From NCBI GenBank assembly GCA_028822985.1, contig JAPKCK010000004.1, positions 56,240 to 120,239 of the forward strand: a DNA stretch of 64,000 nucleotides. The letters are read 5' to 3'. Below, piece by piece: positions 1-11,908 of this stretch. A program made the position numbers and the translations under genes. This stretch comes from Aquiluna sp. (lineage in GTDB: Bacteria; Actinomycetota; Actinomycetes; Actinomycetales; Microbacteriaceae). The notes beneath the pieces were generated by a model, which saw only the letters and a program-made list of their open reading frames with translations, ran no database searches and had not been told where the DNA came from. The stretch's first letter is position 1. Each line of letters opens with the position of its first letter.

Positions 1-2192
1 GCAGCGGTGCGCTTGGCATAACCACCCTCGGTTACAACAAAGACAAAGCCAGACTCCCCAATAACCGAAGCCGACAACAGCTGGTCGCCCTTTCTAAAGG
101 CCATCCCGATGACACCGGAGGTGTCTCGACCCATTGGACGCATCGAGTCGTTAGCCGCTGAGAACCGTATGGACATCCCCTTGCGACTAACCAAAAGCAC
201 ATCGTTCTCTTCGCTGACCAACATTGCGTTAATGAGCTCATCGCCCTCGCGGAGCTTGATAGCGATGATGCCGCCAGTTCTGGCGGTGTCATAGAGCTCC
301 AGAGCCGTCTTTTTGACAAGCCCACTCTTGGTGGCCATGACCAAATACGGCTCCTGCTGATAGTCCTTAAGATCCAGCACCTTCACAACATATTCCTCTG
401 GTTGCAAGGCCAGGAGGTTTGCAACGTGCTGACCCTTCGAATCACGGCCAGACTCTTGGACCTCGTAGACCTTGGAGCGATAAACCCGTCCGGTATTGGT
501 GAAGAACATCAGCCAGTGGTGAGTAGTGGAAACAATAAAGTTCTGAACCACATCGTCGGCCCGAAGGCTTGCACCCTTAACGCCCCTACCACCGCGGTGT
601 TGCACGCGATAGTTGTCGCTTCTGGTGCGCTTGATGTAGCCACCTTGAGTTAAGGTCACCACCATTTCCTCTTCGGGAATTAGGTCTTCTATGCTGACGT
701 CGCCGTCGTAACCAAGCATTATCTCTGAGCGACGCTCATCGCCATACTTGTTCGTAATTTCAGCTAACTCATTAGAGACGATGTCGCGTTGGGCTTTTTC
801 GTCTCCGATGATGCGCTGAAACTCAGTTATCTGAATTTCGAGTTCCGCTGCCTCATCAATAATTTTCTGGCGCTCGAGCGCCGCCAGTTGGCGCAATTGC
901 ATGTTCAAGATCGCGCGTGCTTGCAGTTCATCGATCTTCAATAATTTGATTAGTCCATCGCGTGCATCTTCCACGGTCGCACTCTTGCGAATCAACGCGA
1001 TTACATCGTCGAGCGAGTCAAGTGCCTTCAGGTAACCGCGAAGGATGTGGGCTCGCTCTTCTGCCTTACGCAGCCTGAACTGAGTTCTTCTGACAATGAT
1101 GTCGATCTGGTGAGTCACCCAATTGGTAATAAAGCCATCAATCGACAGCGTCCTAGGGATGCCATCAACAAGCGCAAGCATGTTGGCACCGAAGTTGTCT
1201 TGCAACTGGGTGTACTTATAAAGGTTATTCAGCACAACCCTTGCAACCGCGTCGCGCTTGAGGACAATTACGAGTCGCTGACCAGTTCTACCGGATGTTT
1301 CATCACGAATGTCTGCAATGCCGGTGAGCTTGCCTTCTTTGGTCAGCTCTGCGATCTTGAGTGCCAAGTTATCTGGGTTTACTTGATAAGGAAGTTCGGT
1401 GACAACAAGGCAGGTTCGGTTCTGAACCTCTTCGACGTTCACAACCGCACGCATTGTTATTGAGCCGCGGCCGGTTCTATAAGCTTCTTCAATGCCGCGG
1501 CGACCAAGAATCTGAGCGCCGGTTGGGAAATCTGGACCCTTAACAATCTTGATCAGCTCTTCAATTAGAGCTTCGCCCTCGATTTCAGGGTTAGCAAGGA
1601 CAAACTGCGCTGCCTCTGATACTTCTCTGAGGTTGTGCGGCGGGATGTTTGTTGCCATACCAACCGCAATACCGATTGATCCATTAACCAAAAGGTTTGG
1701 GAACCTAGCAGGCAAAATAGTCGGCTCCTGGGTGCGGCCATCGTAGTTGTCTTGGAAGTCAACAGTTTCTTCGTCGATGTCGCGTACCATCTCCATCGCC
1801 AACGGAGCCATCTTGCACTCTGTATATCTTGGCGCGGCGGCTGGGTCGTTTCCGGGGGAACCGAAGTTGCCCTGCCCCGAAACAAGCGGGTAACGAAGGT
1901 TCCAGTCTTGGACCAAACGAACCAAGGTGTCGTAGATAGCTGTGTCGCCGTGAGGGTGATATTGACCCATGACATCGCCCACTACACGCGAGCACTTTGA
2001 GAACTGCTTGTCTGGTCGGTAACCGCCGTCATACATCGCGTAGAGAACTCGACGATGAACCGGTTTTAGCCCGTCTCTCACGTCAGGAAGCGCTCGCCCG
2101 ACGATAACGCTCATCGCATAGTCGAGATAGCTTCGTTGCATCTCGACCTTTAGGTCGATTTGCTCTATTTTGTCCATCTGGCCTTCTGACAT
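1..2192 (-). CDS. gyrA: DNA gyrase subunit A (partial, runs off left edge)
   Basis: Reverse-strand translation from ATG at 2192 gives [58 protein letters not shown]..., the GyrA N-terminus with the active-site Tyr region; adjacent to gyrB. Absent from the ORF track because it has no stop in the window. Confidence 0.97.
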   Translation of the reverse strand, partial: MSEGQMDKIEQIDLKVEMQRSYLDYAMSVIVGRALPDVRDGLKPVHRRVLYAMYDGGYRPDKQFSKCSRVVGDVMGQYHPHGDTAIYDTLVRLVQDWNLRYPLVSGQGNFGSPGNDPAAAPRYTECKMAPLAMEMVRDIDEETVDFQDNYDGRTQEPTILPARFPNLLVNGSIGIAVGMATNIPPHNLREVSEAAQFVLANPEIEGEALIEELIKIVKGPDFPTGAQILGRRGIEEAYRTGRGSITMRAVVNVEEVQNRTCLVVTELPYQVNPDNLALKIAELTKEGKLTGIADIRDETSGRTGQRLVIVLKRDAVARVVLNNLYKYTQLQDNFGANMLALVDGIPRTLSIDGFITNWVTHQIDIIVRRTQFRLRKAEERAHILRGYLKALDSLDDVIALIRKSATVEDARDGLIKLLKIDELQARAILNMQLRQLAALERQKIIDEAAELEIQITEFQRIIGDEKAQRDIVSNELAEITNKYGDERRSEIMLGYDGDVSIEDLIPEEEMVVTLTQGGYIKRTRSDNYRVQHRGGRGVKGASLRADDVVQNFIVSTTHHWLMFFTNTGRVYRSKVYEVQESGRDSKGQHVANLLALQPEEYVVKVLDLKDYQQEPYLVMATKSGLVKKTALELYDTARTGGIIAIKLREGDELINAMLVSEENDVLLVSRKGMSIRFSAANDSMRPMGRDTSGVIGMAFRKGDQLLSASVIGESGFVFVVTEGGYAKRTA

Positions 2193-2205
2193 TTTTCTCT
2201 CCTAC

Positions 2206-4149
<1,944 letters not shown>

Positions 4150-4263
4150 CTACTTCCCGTTTGAGTTGGCTCCACGTAAATGCGGTCTAGGACCGACTTA
4201 GATTCAGGTTTGCTAACCCCTCTAGTCTAGTCCAGAGGGCAGAAAAAGCAGTGCATATGGTTA

Positions 4264-4761
4264 TTAGCCATAGGTGTCGCGTGGACCCCGCCCAGGAACC
4301 GATCTAGGACCCTTTTTCCAGCTCGGTGCATTGGGACCGATAAACATTATTTCGTCTACGACGAGTTTTGGATGAACATCGGCCAGCTTCTCCAACACAT
4401 GACTCTCCAATAAGCGCATTTGAGTAGCCCAGGCGGTCGACTTGCAGCGAACAATTAGTTGAGTGCCCTTCAGCTCCTCGGGGAAAGAAGCATTTGCGCT
4501 TTCCGGGCCTACAACCTGATCCCAGTCAGCAAACAGTGAGGCCTTTTCAAGATCTGCAGTCCAGTTGAATTCCCCAAACAGCTGTTCTAGGCTCTGGCTT
4601 GCGGTAACCAGGTCGCGACCCGGGTCAAACGGCTGCGTGCCGCGAGTCCGGTTTTTCTCCCGCCGCTTCTGGTCCTTCGATTTCATTCCATGAGAGTTCG
4701 CAAGAAAGCTCTTAAAGAATCCGTCGGCGACTTCAAAAAAGATGTTAGGCACTGACAACAC
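4264..4761 (-). CDS. DUF721/DciA-family protein (start uncertain; MKSKDQ... internal Met also possible)
   Basis: Position between recF and gyrB; actinobacterial DUF721 pattern (W..VVG...A......P..L....L.V...S..WA..L). Confidence 0.8.
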   Translation of the reverse strand: MLSVPNIFFEVADGFFKSFLANSHGMKSKDQKRREKNRTRGTQPFDPGRDLVTASQSLEQLFGEFNWTADLEKASLFADWDQVVGPESANASFPEELKGTQLIVRCKSTAWATQMRLLESHVLEKLADVHPKLVVDEIMFIGPNAPSWKKGPRSVPGRGPRDTYG

Positions 4762-5878
4762 CCCCGGACACGCTCATTTTGCTGGACCAATCAAGACTTG
4801 GCGCCATGGTTTCATCCGCGGCGGTAATTATTACCTGCTCATAATCGGTGACGAATTCGACCAGGCGTTCCCGTCTACCCTTGTCCAATACTGCGAAAAC
4901 GTCATCTAGGAGCAAAATAGGGTCCCCGTTGTTGCTTGTCTTCCGTGAAACATCGCCAAGGGCGAGCTTTAGGCCCAGCGCCAATGACCAGGCTTCTCCT
5001 TGGGACGCGTGAGTTCGAGCGAGTAATCCCGCTTTATCTATCAACAACTCATCCCTGTGGGGTCCAGCTAAAGTGATGCCACGCTCAAGTTCCTTTTTTC
5101 GCAAGGAATCGAGGCGTTCGTAGAACAGCTGAGAGTAAAGCTTCGGATCACTTTCGATGTCCGTCCATCTTTCGCCATCATCACTTCCCACTGCAGAAAC
5201 TATCCGCAGGCTGATTTGATCGTGTGAGTCACTAAGGGCAGTGTAGAAAGTCTGTAAAAGCGGTGAAAGCGCTGTTACTAGCTCAAGCCGCTCTGCCGCA
5301 AGCTCAGTACCTAGCGCGATGAGCTGATCGTCCCAAATTTCCAGAGTAGAAAGCTCGGGATTCTTTACACCCCTTGCAGATTTCAACAGAGCATTTCTTT
5401 GCTTTAGAACACGTTCATAATCTGCTTTCACGCCGGACAGGCGGGGCTTCAGCTGAACGAGGGAGCTGTCGAGAAATTTTCTTCTGTCACCAGGATCGCG
5501 TCTTATCAGATCCAGATCCTCCGGAGAAAAGGAAACCGTTCTGACTAATCCGAGGATCTCTGAGGTTTTTTTTCTAGCAGAGCCGTTCAGGAAGTACCTG
5601 TTACTCGTCTCTCTGTTCAGCTCAATCCCGACCAGGAGCTCGCGTGAGTTATGGTTCACCTTCCCGGACAGCTGTGCTGTGGGATGGTCTTTTTGAATCA
5701 GAGATTGATAACCACTAACCCGATGTGACTCAAGAGCAGATAGATAGCTGACCGCCTCGACGAGATTAGTTTTCCCCTCGCCGTTTTCGCCGTAAAGCAA
5801 AATCTGGCCCGCCGTGAAATCAACGCTTAGCTGCGGGTAGTTCCGAAAGTTAGCTAACTGCAGAGACTTGAGCCACAA
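4745..5878 (-). CDS. recF: DNA replication/repair protein RecF
   Basis: N-terminal LQLANFRNYPQL, Walker A YGENGEGKTNLVEA, C-terminal LLLDDVFAVLD; dnaN-recF order. Confidence 0.96.
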   Translation of the reverse strand: MWLKSLQLANFRNYPQLSVDFTAGQILLYGENGEGKTNLVEAVSYLSALESHRVSGYQSLIQKDHPTAQLSGKVNHNSRELLVGIELNRETSNRYFLNGSARKKTSEILGLVRTVSFSPEDLDLIRRDPGDRRKFLDSSLVQLKPRLSGVKADYERVLKQRNALLKSARGVKNPELSTLEIWDDQLIALGTELAAERLELVTALSPLLQTFYTALSDSHDQISLRIVSAVGSDDGERWTDIESDPKLYSQLFYERLDSLRKKELERGITLAGPHRDELLIDKAGLLARTHASQGEAWSLALGLKLALGDVSRKTSNNGDPILLLDDVFAVLDKGRRERLVEFVTDYEQVIITAADETMAPSLDWSSKMSVSGGVVSA

Positions 5879-5894
5879 GTGCCGATTCCTTTGA

Positions 5895-7025
5895 CTAGGA
5901 AACTAGAAGATTTGGTTGCAAAAGGTACTTGAAGTCTTTGTCACCATCTTTTGGATCTACTGGGCTTATTAGTACCGGGCCGGGTTTATTTGGGTTGTTT
6001 GGGTTCACCGTAAATCCAATTTTTACATTTTCGACATCGAGGCCCGTCAAGGCGTCGGTCAAAAATTGAGGCCTTAGGGACACTAATGTTTCTTCGCCCT
6101 TCATCGAGCATGAAATCTGCTCCGACGCATCAGCCACGTCGGAACCTATTGATTCCAGTGACAATTCACTTTCACTGAATTTGTAGCGCAGAGGTTTTTC
6201 TCTGTCTACCACTAAGGCGACTCGGCGTGTTGCATCTAATAGGTCTTGTCTGCTTAGAATCGCAAAGGTTGCGGTTTCCTCCGGAAGTAATTGCAGTACC
6301 GCAGGGTATTTACCCTTGATGGTGGCCGTCGAAACAGACTTGTTCCCACTTGAAAAGCCAATCATGTCCTTTTCACCGTCACCAAAACCAAGCTCTAGCT
6401 CATTATCGTGGCTAAATGTTTTCGAGATCTCGCTTAGAACCCTCGCAGGAATCAAAACTTCGCGTTCCACGGACTTGCCATTCCAGGGAAGTACCTTTAC
6501 GGCGACTCTAAATCTGTCGGTTGACACCATCGTCAACTCTTTGGCGCTCGCCGTTATCATTACGGCGGTTAGGACAGGTGTTATCTCCTCACGGGACGCG
6601 GCCACCGCAACTTTGGAAACGCCATTAGTGAACTCGCTCGCCGATACTTTTCCAGTAGGCGTTGGGAATGGCGGAATATCCGGGTAGTCGGTTGTTGACA
6701 TGGAGGATAGGGAAAACTTACTGGAGCCCGAGTTGACCTGGAGCCTAGATTCGTCGAGTTGTATAGCAACAGATGAGACGGGTAATTTACTCAGTATTTC
6801 GGAGAGCAACCTTGCTTGAACTAAGACTTTTCCCGGCAGATCGACGGCAGCTGCAATTTTCACCCTGGCAGCAACCTCGTAATCAAAAATCGACAATTGA
6901 ACTTCGTTACCAGTTGCTTCGATCATAACGCCCGACAGCTGGGGTAGCTGTGGCCTAGGCGATAGAAGGCGTACAAGAAAGGAAACAGCATCACTTAGTA
7001 CTTCGCGATCGGCCTGAAATTTCAT
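5895..7025 (-). CDS. dnaN: DNA polymerase III beta sliding clamp
   Basis: Beta-clamp architecture, MKFQADREVLSDAVSFLVRLLSPRPQLPQLSGVMIEA..., located between dnaA and recF. Confidence 0.97.
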   Translation of the reverse strand: MKFQADREVLSDAVSFLVRLLSPRPQLPQLSGVMIEATGNEVQLSIFDYEVAARVKIAAAVDLPGKVLVQARLLSEILSKLPVSSVAIQLDESRLQVNSGSSKFSLSSMSTTDYPDIPPFPTPTGKVSASEFTNGVSKVAVAASREEITPVLTAVMITASAKELTMVSTDRFRVAVKVLPWNGKSVEREVLIPARVLSEISKTFSHDNELELGFGDGEKDMIGFSSGNKSVSTATIKGKYPAVLQLLPEETATFAILSRQDLLDATRRVALVVDREKPLRYKFSESELSLESIGSDVADASEQISCSMKGEETLVSLRPQFLTDALTGLDVENVKIGFTVNPNNPNKPGPVLISPVDPKDGDKDFKYLLQPNLLVS

Positions 7026-7352
7026 GGTTGCCTTCTAGTTGATTGGGTTTTATCTTGGCACAAGACTTCGTCAGAGTCACAACCACGCCATAGGGGGTGG
7101 AATTATTAATTACTTAATATCTTTAATAATCACTAATAACCTGCTGTGTAAAAGTGCATAAGTCTCTGTAAGCCTGCTGTTGGTTGGGAACTACATCGTT
7201 GTAAGTTGTACACAGTTCTGTGGATAAGTCTGTGCATAAGTTGTTTCGCTGTGGATGGTTTTTGTTTTCTGAACACTTTTATGTTTTTTTATAGGGAAAA
7301 AATGCTACTTCTCCACGTTTTCTTCGGAGTTGTCCACAGGCTATTTTGAAAA
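7026..7352. other. oriC: Candidate oriC: dnaA-dnaN intergenic region with AT-rich DUE-like stretch and DnaA boxes
   Basis: AT-rich tract attattaattacttaatatctttaataatcactaataac (about 7101-7140); perfect box TGTGGATAA (7219-7227); variants AGTGCATAA (7153-7161), TGTGCATAA (7231-7239), TTGTCCACA (7330-7338). Confidence 0.75.
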
Positions 7353-8777
7353 CTATTTGTGGTTATCTTTTATTTTCTGAATTATTTCGGACACCTGATT
7401 GTAGATATAGCGTTTTTCGCGCATCTCAGAACTGATTTTTTTCGTTGCGTACATGACGGTCGTGTGATCACGGTTTCCGAAGTGTGTACCTATTTTTGGC
7501 AATGAGAGGTCGGTAAGTTCCCGGCAGATGTGCATGGCTATTTGTCTGGCAAGCGCAATTGCGGCTTGTCGTCCGGATCCCGTTAGTTGTTCTTGGGTGA
7601 TTTTAAAATACGTTGAAGTAGCCGCAATGATTTCGAGGGGGCTTATTCGCGTGTCGTCTGATACTGAATAGGTGTCTTTAAGAACAGTTTGTACCAAGTC
7701 CATGTCCAAGGGTTGCCGGTTTAGGTTGGCGAAGGCAGTAACCCTAATCAGCGTGCCTTCTAGCTCCCTTATGTTTGACGAAATTCTGGTGGCCATGTAC
7801 TCGATAACGTCGTCTGGTATCGGAATTTTCTCCAGGGCAGCCTTTTTACGCAAAATGGCAACTCGGGTCTCAAACTCGGGGGCCTGGATGTCTGTAATCA
7901 AGCCCCATTCAAAGCGAGATAGCATCCTTTCTTCAAACCCCGCTAGCTGCTTGGGGCGGAGATCAGAGGTGATGACTACCTGCTTGTTGTGGTCGTGCAA
8001 ATTGTTGAAGGTATGAAAGAAGGCTTCTTGCGTTTGGTCTTTACCTTGAAGGAATTGAATGTCGTCCACTAGCAAAATATCAACATCGCGATACTGCGCT
8101 TGGAAATCCGCGGTCTTGTTGTTTTGGATCGCGTTTATAAAATCGTTTGTGAATTCTTCGCTCGAGACGTAGCGAACTTTGGTTCTTGGCTTCAGGTGCA
8201 TTGCGTAGTGACCGATTGCATGAAGCAAGTGAGTTTTACCTAGACCGCTAGATCCATAAATAAACAGCGGGTTGTAGGCCTCGGCGGGTGCCTCGGCAAC
8301 GGCAAAGGCCGCGGCGTGCGCGAACCTGTTTGATCCGCCAGTCACAAAGTTGTCAAAGCTATATTTTGGATTCAAACCCGAAGTGCCGGTTATTGGAATC
8401 GGGCCAGTTGCCGGATCACGGTCGGTCACGGGCGGCTCGGGTTCGACCGCTAATTCAATACGGGTAGGAGTTTGGAGCTCTTCATTGGTGATTATTAGAA
8501 ATGATGTGGGGCCGCCGAATTCGGCAACATCCCCGAGTGCATCCAGGAGTAACTCTTTGAGTCGTTGCTGAAGCATTGAGCGTGTTGTCTCGTTTGGTAC
8601 TTCTAGGTAGAGGGTGTCGTCCAGGACGCCTTTTGGAACTGCAAGGTCGAGGTGGCCTTTCAGGTGGGGCGTAACCCTCGGGTCTACGGCAATTTTCGAT
8701 ACGAGGTCGCTCCACATACTGGTGAGGGTGACGTCGGCCAACTGGGGCTCCTTCAGGTTCTTGACATACTTATGCAC
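7353..8777 (-). CDS. dnaA: Chromosomal replication initiator DnaA
   Basis: Walker A YGSSGLGKTHLLHAIG, LLVDDIQFLQGKD, C-terminal box-binding motif FGNRDHTTVMYA. Confidence 0.98.
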   Translation of the reverse strand: MHKYVKNLKEPQLADVTLTSMWSDLVSKIAVDPRVTPHLKGHLDLAVPKGVLDDTLYLEVPNETTRSMLQQRLKELLLDALGDVAEFGGPTSFLIITNEELQTPTRIELAVEPEPPVTDRDPATGPIPITGTSGLNPKYSFDNFVTGGSNRFAHAAAFAVAEAPAEAYNPLFIYGSSGLGKTHLLHAIGHYAMHLKPRTKVRYVSSEEFTNDFINAIQNNKTADFQAQYRDVDILLVDDIQFLQGKDQTQEAFFHTFNNLHDHNKQVVITSDLRPKQLAGFEERMLSRFEWGLITDIQAPEFETRVAILRKKAALEKIPIPDDVIEYMATRISSNIRELEGTLIRVTAFANLNRQPLDMDLVQTVLKDTYSVSDDTRISPLEIIAATSTYFKITQEQLTGSGRQAAIALARQIAMHICRELTDLSLPKIGTHFGNRDHTTVMYATKKISSEMREKRYIYNQVSEIIQKIKDNHK

Positions 8778-8811
8778 AGATTTTTACACAGATAGTTGAA
8801 CCTGTGCATAA
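8770..8811. promoter_or_regulatory. Pair of TTATGCACA-type DnaA box variants at the dnaA start/upstream region
   Basis: TTATGCACA at 8770-8778 and TGTGCATAA at 8803-8811, one mismatch each from TTATCCACA, arranged as an inverted pair. Confidence 0.5.
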
Positions 8812-9055
8812 ACCCTCAATGCCTGTGGAAAACTTTACGAAAGTACTTCGAGTTTCACGATTGGAACATTCAAGTGGATAGGGCGGTTGGATATCAAGTT
8901 AACTCAGCGTGTCGCAACTGATTTTTTCGAATTTGTATGAGAGGCACGCAATTTGGCACATTTAGTCCAGAGCAGCCTTGACTATCGGCTATATTCGTCG
9001 TAGATTATGGAAGTTGTTTTGGGATGTAATTCCCAACAGACCCAGGGAGTTTTAA

Positions 9056-9193
9056 GTGAGCAAGCGCACATTCCAACCGAACAATCGTCGCCGTGCAAAA
9101 AAGCATGGCTTCCGTCTACGTATGCGTACTCGCGCGGGACGTGCCATCATGGCCGCTCGCCGTCGCAAGGGCCGCACAGAGCTAAGCGCCTAG
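9056..9193 (+). CDS. rpmH: 50S ribosomal protein L34
   Basis: GTG start; (M)[44 protein letters not shown], 45 aa; below the ORF-track length cutoff. Confidence 0.97.
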   Translation: MSKRTFQPNNRRRAKKHGFRLRMRTRAGRAIMAARRRKGRTELSA

Positions 9194-9200
9194 AGGGCAG

Positions 9201-9524
9201 TTGCTAGCGCGCGAGAATCGATTATCTTCTAGCGATCAAATCCGCCAGGTGATAAGACTCGGCAAGCGCAGCAGTAATGAATTTGCAACAATCCATTTTT
9301 TGCCGGCTGAAACAAGCCGTTTTGCGATAGTAACTTCCCGCGCCGTCGGGAACGCCGTGGTGAGAAACAAAATACGTCGTAGGACTAAGGCCGTTCTTTG
9401 CGAACTAATTGCAGAGAAAACTCAGATTCATGGGGTCGTGCGTTATCGATCCGGGGCCACCAATCTCAGCTTTGACGAACTGAAGGCTTCAATACTCAAA
9501 CTCATGGAGCGGACGGAAAAGTGA
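9201..9524 (+). CDS. rnpA: Ribonuclease P protein component
   Basis: RnpA signature ...AVGNAVVRNKIRRRTKAVL...; rpmH-rnpA order; TTG start. Confidence 0.93.
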   Translation: MLARENRLSSSDQIRQVIRLGKRSSNEFATIHFLPAETSRFAIVTSRAVGNAVVRNKIRRRTKAVLCELIAEKTQIHGVVRYRSGATNLSFDELKASILKLMERTEK

Positions 9525-9829
9525 AACTTCTTCGTTTTCTTCTTCTTGTGCCCAGAAACACCTTGATCGTTTTTGTGTTGGTTTACAGAAAAATCATCTC
9601 TCCGCTCTACGGAGACGTCTGTCGCTACTACCCGTCTTGCTCGACCTACGGCCTTCACTCTCTCCAGCACTTGGGTGTCTTGCGCGCAATCCCGCTCATG
9701 GGCTGGCGAGTTCTGCGCTGTAATCCCTGGTCGGCTGGCGGGGTGGATGAGGTCGCAAGTGCGCCTAACTGGATTTCCATAAGCCAGCTAGGATTTAGTT
9801 CACCCGCTAGTTCAGAAATAAAGAGGTAA
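9521..9829 (+). CDS. yidD: Membrane protein insertion efficiency factor YidD
   Basis: YRKIISPLYGDVCRYYPSCSTYGLHSLQHLGVLRAIPLMGWRVLRCNPW is the YidD signature. Confidence 0.95.
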   Translation: MKLLRFLLLVPRNTLIVFVLVYRKIISPLYGDVCRYYPSCSTYGLHSLQHLGVLRAIPLMGWRVLRCNPWSAGGVDEVASAPNWISISQLGFSSPASSEIKR

Positions 9830-9831
9830 TT

Positions 9832-10764
9832 GTGGATCTGCTATGGCCAATTAAGTGGCTCATTGAACTAATTCTTGTGAGTTTTCACACGGTCTTCAGT
9901 TCCATTGGCTTTTCGTTCGACTCTGGTGGATCGTGGGTCCTGGCAATCGTCGGTTTAGTTTTGGTCGTACGCGCTGCTTTGATACCTGTCTTTGTTCGTC
10001 AAATCAAGAGCCAGCGAAACATGATGATGGTTCAGCCACAACTTGCCAAACTTCAGAAGAAGTACAAGGGCAAGACGGATAAAGACTCACGAGAGCGATT
10101 CGCCAAAGAGCAGATGGCCCTCTATAAGGAGACTGGCTCCAACCCCCTTAGCTCCTGTCTTCCGCTTATTTTGCAGATGCCAATCTTTATTAGCCTGTTT
10201 TACGTTCTCAATGGTGCCCAGCGAAACGAAGCAGGGGTCGGAGTTCTAACCGAAAGCCTGGCTCAGTCGTTTTCGCAGGCCAAATTATTTGGAGCGACTT
10301 TGTCTGACACCTTCTTCGGGTCTGATGAAATAAACGTGAAGGTAATTGCCGCCATCATGATTGTGCTGATGTCTTCCTCGCAGTTCATCACCCAGAAGCA
10401 GATCATGGCTAAGAACCAAAACCCAGAGACTCAAAATAGCCAGTTCATGCGGACCCAGAAGATCATGCTCTACACACTTCCAGCGGTCTTCCTGTTTTCC
10501 GGACTGACCTTCCCGCTGGGTGTTATGACCTACTGGTTGGTTTCCAACTTTTGGACCATGGGCCAGCAATTCATTGTTATTCGCAACATGCCTACCCCTG
10601 GCTCACCAGCGCACAAAGCGCGACAGGAGCGCCTGGAGCGCAAGGGCAAGCTGCCCAAACTAGAGACCACCCCGGCTATCGAGGAGGAGACGCCCGAGCT
10701 AGAAGCTCGCCAGCGCAACCAGCCAGTTAGCAAAAACCGAGCCAAGAAGAAGAAGAAGAAGTAA
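9832..10764 (+). CDS. yidC: Membrane protein insertase YidC
   Basis: 60KD_IMP family: RAALIPVFVRQIKSQRNMMMVQPQLAKLQKKYKGK..., hydrophobic helices, Lys-rich tail; GTG start. Confidence 0.95.
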   Translation: MDLLWPIKWLIELILVSFHTVFSSIGFSFDSGGSWVLAIVGLVLVVRAALIPVFVRQIKSQRNMMMVQPQLAKLQKKYKGKTDKDSRERFAKEQMALYKETGSNPLSSCLPLILQMPIFISLFYVLNGAQRNEAGVGVLTESLAQSFSQAKLFGATLSDTFFGSDEINVKVIAAIMIVLMSSSQFITQKQIMAKNQNPETQNSQFMRTQKIMLYTLPAVFLFSGLTFPLGVMTYWLVSNFWTMGQQFIVIRNMPTPGSPAHKARQERLERKGKLPKLETTPAIEEETPELEARQRNQPVSKNRAKKKKKK

Positions 10765-11232
10765 ATGAGTGAAGAAAAAGAACTAGAACAGCAAGGCGAA
10801 ATCGCAGCGGACTTCATTGAAGAGTTTTTAGATGTAGCTGACTTAGATGGCGACCTAGAGATTGAGTTCAAGAAAGAACGCGTTTACATAAGCGTTCAGA
10901 GCGATGCCAAGTCCAACTTGGGTAAGATTTCTGACCCGGACACTGTCGAGGCGGTCCAAGAGCTTGCACGGCTTGCCGTTCAGGCCAAGACCGGTGAGAT
11001 GAGCAGATTGATTCTGGACATCGGTGGGTCGCGCCAGGCTAAGACCGACAAGCTAAAGCAGCTTGTGGAGCGAACCATTGAAAAGCTAGAGGATTCTGAC
11101 GGCGAGCAGCACTTAAAGCCAATGACTTCTTACGATCGCAAGCAAGTACATGACATGGTGTCGGAAGCGGGATTCGTTTCGGAGTCCGAAGGCCAGGGTC
11201 GTGACCGTCACATAGTTGTTCGCAAGCCTTAA
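10765..11232 (+). CDS. Jag-type KH/R3H single-stranded nucleic acid-binding protein
   Basis: C-terminal R3H-like MTSYDRKQVHDMVSEAGFVSESEGQGRDRHIVVRK; directly downstream of yidC. Confidence 0.9.
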   Translation: MSEEKELEQQGEIAADFIEEFLDVADLDGDLEIEFKKERVYISVQSDAKSNLGKISDPDTVEAVQELARLAVQAKTGEMSRLILDIGGSRQAKTDKLKQLVERTIEKLEDSDGEQHLKPMTSYDRKQVHDMVSEAGFVSESEGQGRDRHIVVRKP

Positions 11233-11233
11233 A

Positions 11234-11249
11234 TGTTTCACGTGAAACT
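11234..11249. promoter_or_regulatory. parS: parS site 1 (15 of 16 match)
   Basis: TGTTTCACGTGAAACT versus consensus TGTTTCACGTGAAACA. Confidence 0.9.
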
Positions 11250-11258
11250 TGTGGCGAA

Positions 11259-11903
11259 TTGAACGAGCTAAGCCAGGTTGAAATCGAACCGAGCTACGCC
11301 AACGATCTGTTCGGGCCAAACATTTCACAAGCTCGTGCATACACGGCATTGTTGGCGAAAGATTCAGAGACCTTTGGTCTCTTGGGCCCACGTGAGCTTC
11401 CTCAGTTATGGAGTCGCCACGTAATCAGTGGCGGACTTCTAGCGGAGCTAGTTACCTCGGGTCAAAAAGTTGTAGACGTCGGAAGCGGTGCAGGCTTACC
11501 AGGGATTCCTATGGCAATCGCCGCGCCCAATACGAATTTCACCTTGGTGGAACCTATGGAGCGCAGGGCCAACTGGTTATCTTCGGCGGTTACGGAACTC
11601 GGATTACAGAATGTCTCGGTGCTGCGTGCAAGGGCTGAGGATGTTCACCGCACGGATTTTGATATCGCTACGGCTAGGGCTGTGGCGGGGCTTGATAAGT
11701 TGATCGGACTCCTTAGCCCTCTTATTAGGGGCTCTGCGGGAAAAACAGTTCTAGCACTCAAAGGATCAAGGGCCCCAGAGGAGATTCTCGCTGCAACCGA
11801 GCGTCTCGAGCTACTTGGGTTCGATACTCCTGAGATACTTACTCTGGGTTTGAATAAAGCTCCGGAAACTGCGACTGTTGTCCGAATTAGATTAAAGGCC
11901 TGA
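11259..11903 (+). CDS. rsmG: 16S rRNA (guanine(527)-N(7))-methyltransferase RsmG
   Basis: VVDVGSGAGLPGIPMAIAAPN SAM motif; located between jag and parA; TTG start is the first usable start codon in frame. Confidence 0.93.
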   Translation: MNELSQVEIEPSYANDLFGPNISQARAYTALLAKDSETFGLLGPRELPQLWSRHVISGGLLAELVTSGQKVVDVGSGAGLPGIPMAIAAPNTNFTLVEPMERRANWLSSAVTELGLQNVSVLRARAEDVHRTDFDIATARAVAGLDKLIGLLSPLIRGSAGKTVLALKGSRAPEEILAATERLELLGFDTPEILTLGLNKAPETATVVRIRLKA

Positions 11904-11908
11904 GGGAA

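Noticed and set aside
1047-1463. 138-aa plus-strand ORF in the track
   Set aside because: Lies antisense within gyrA, whose frame is fully supported; no recognisable domain.
4950-4956. Half parS-like motif CGTGAAACA in recF
   Set aside because: Only a half site, inside a coding region; not a credible ParB site.
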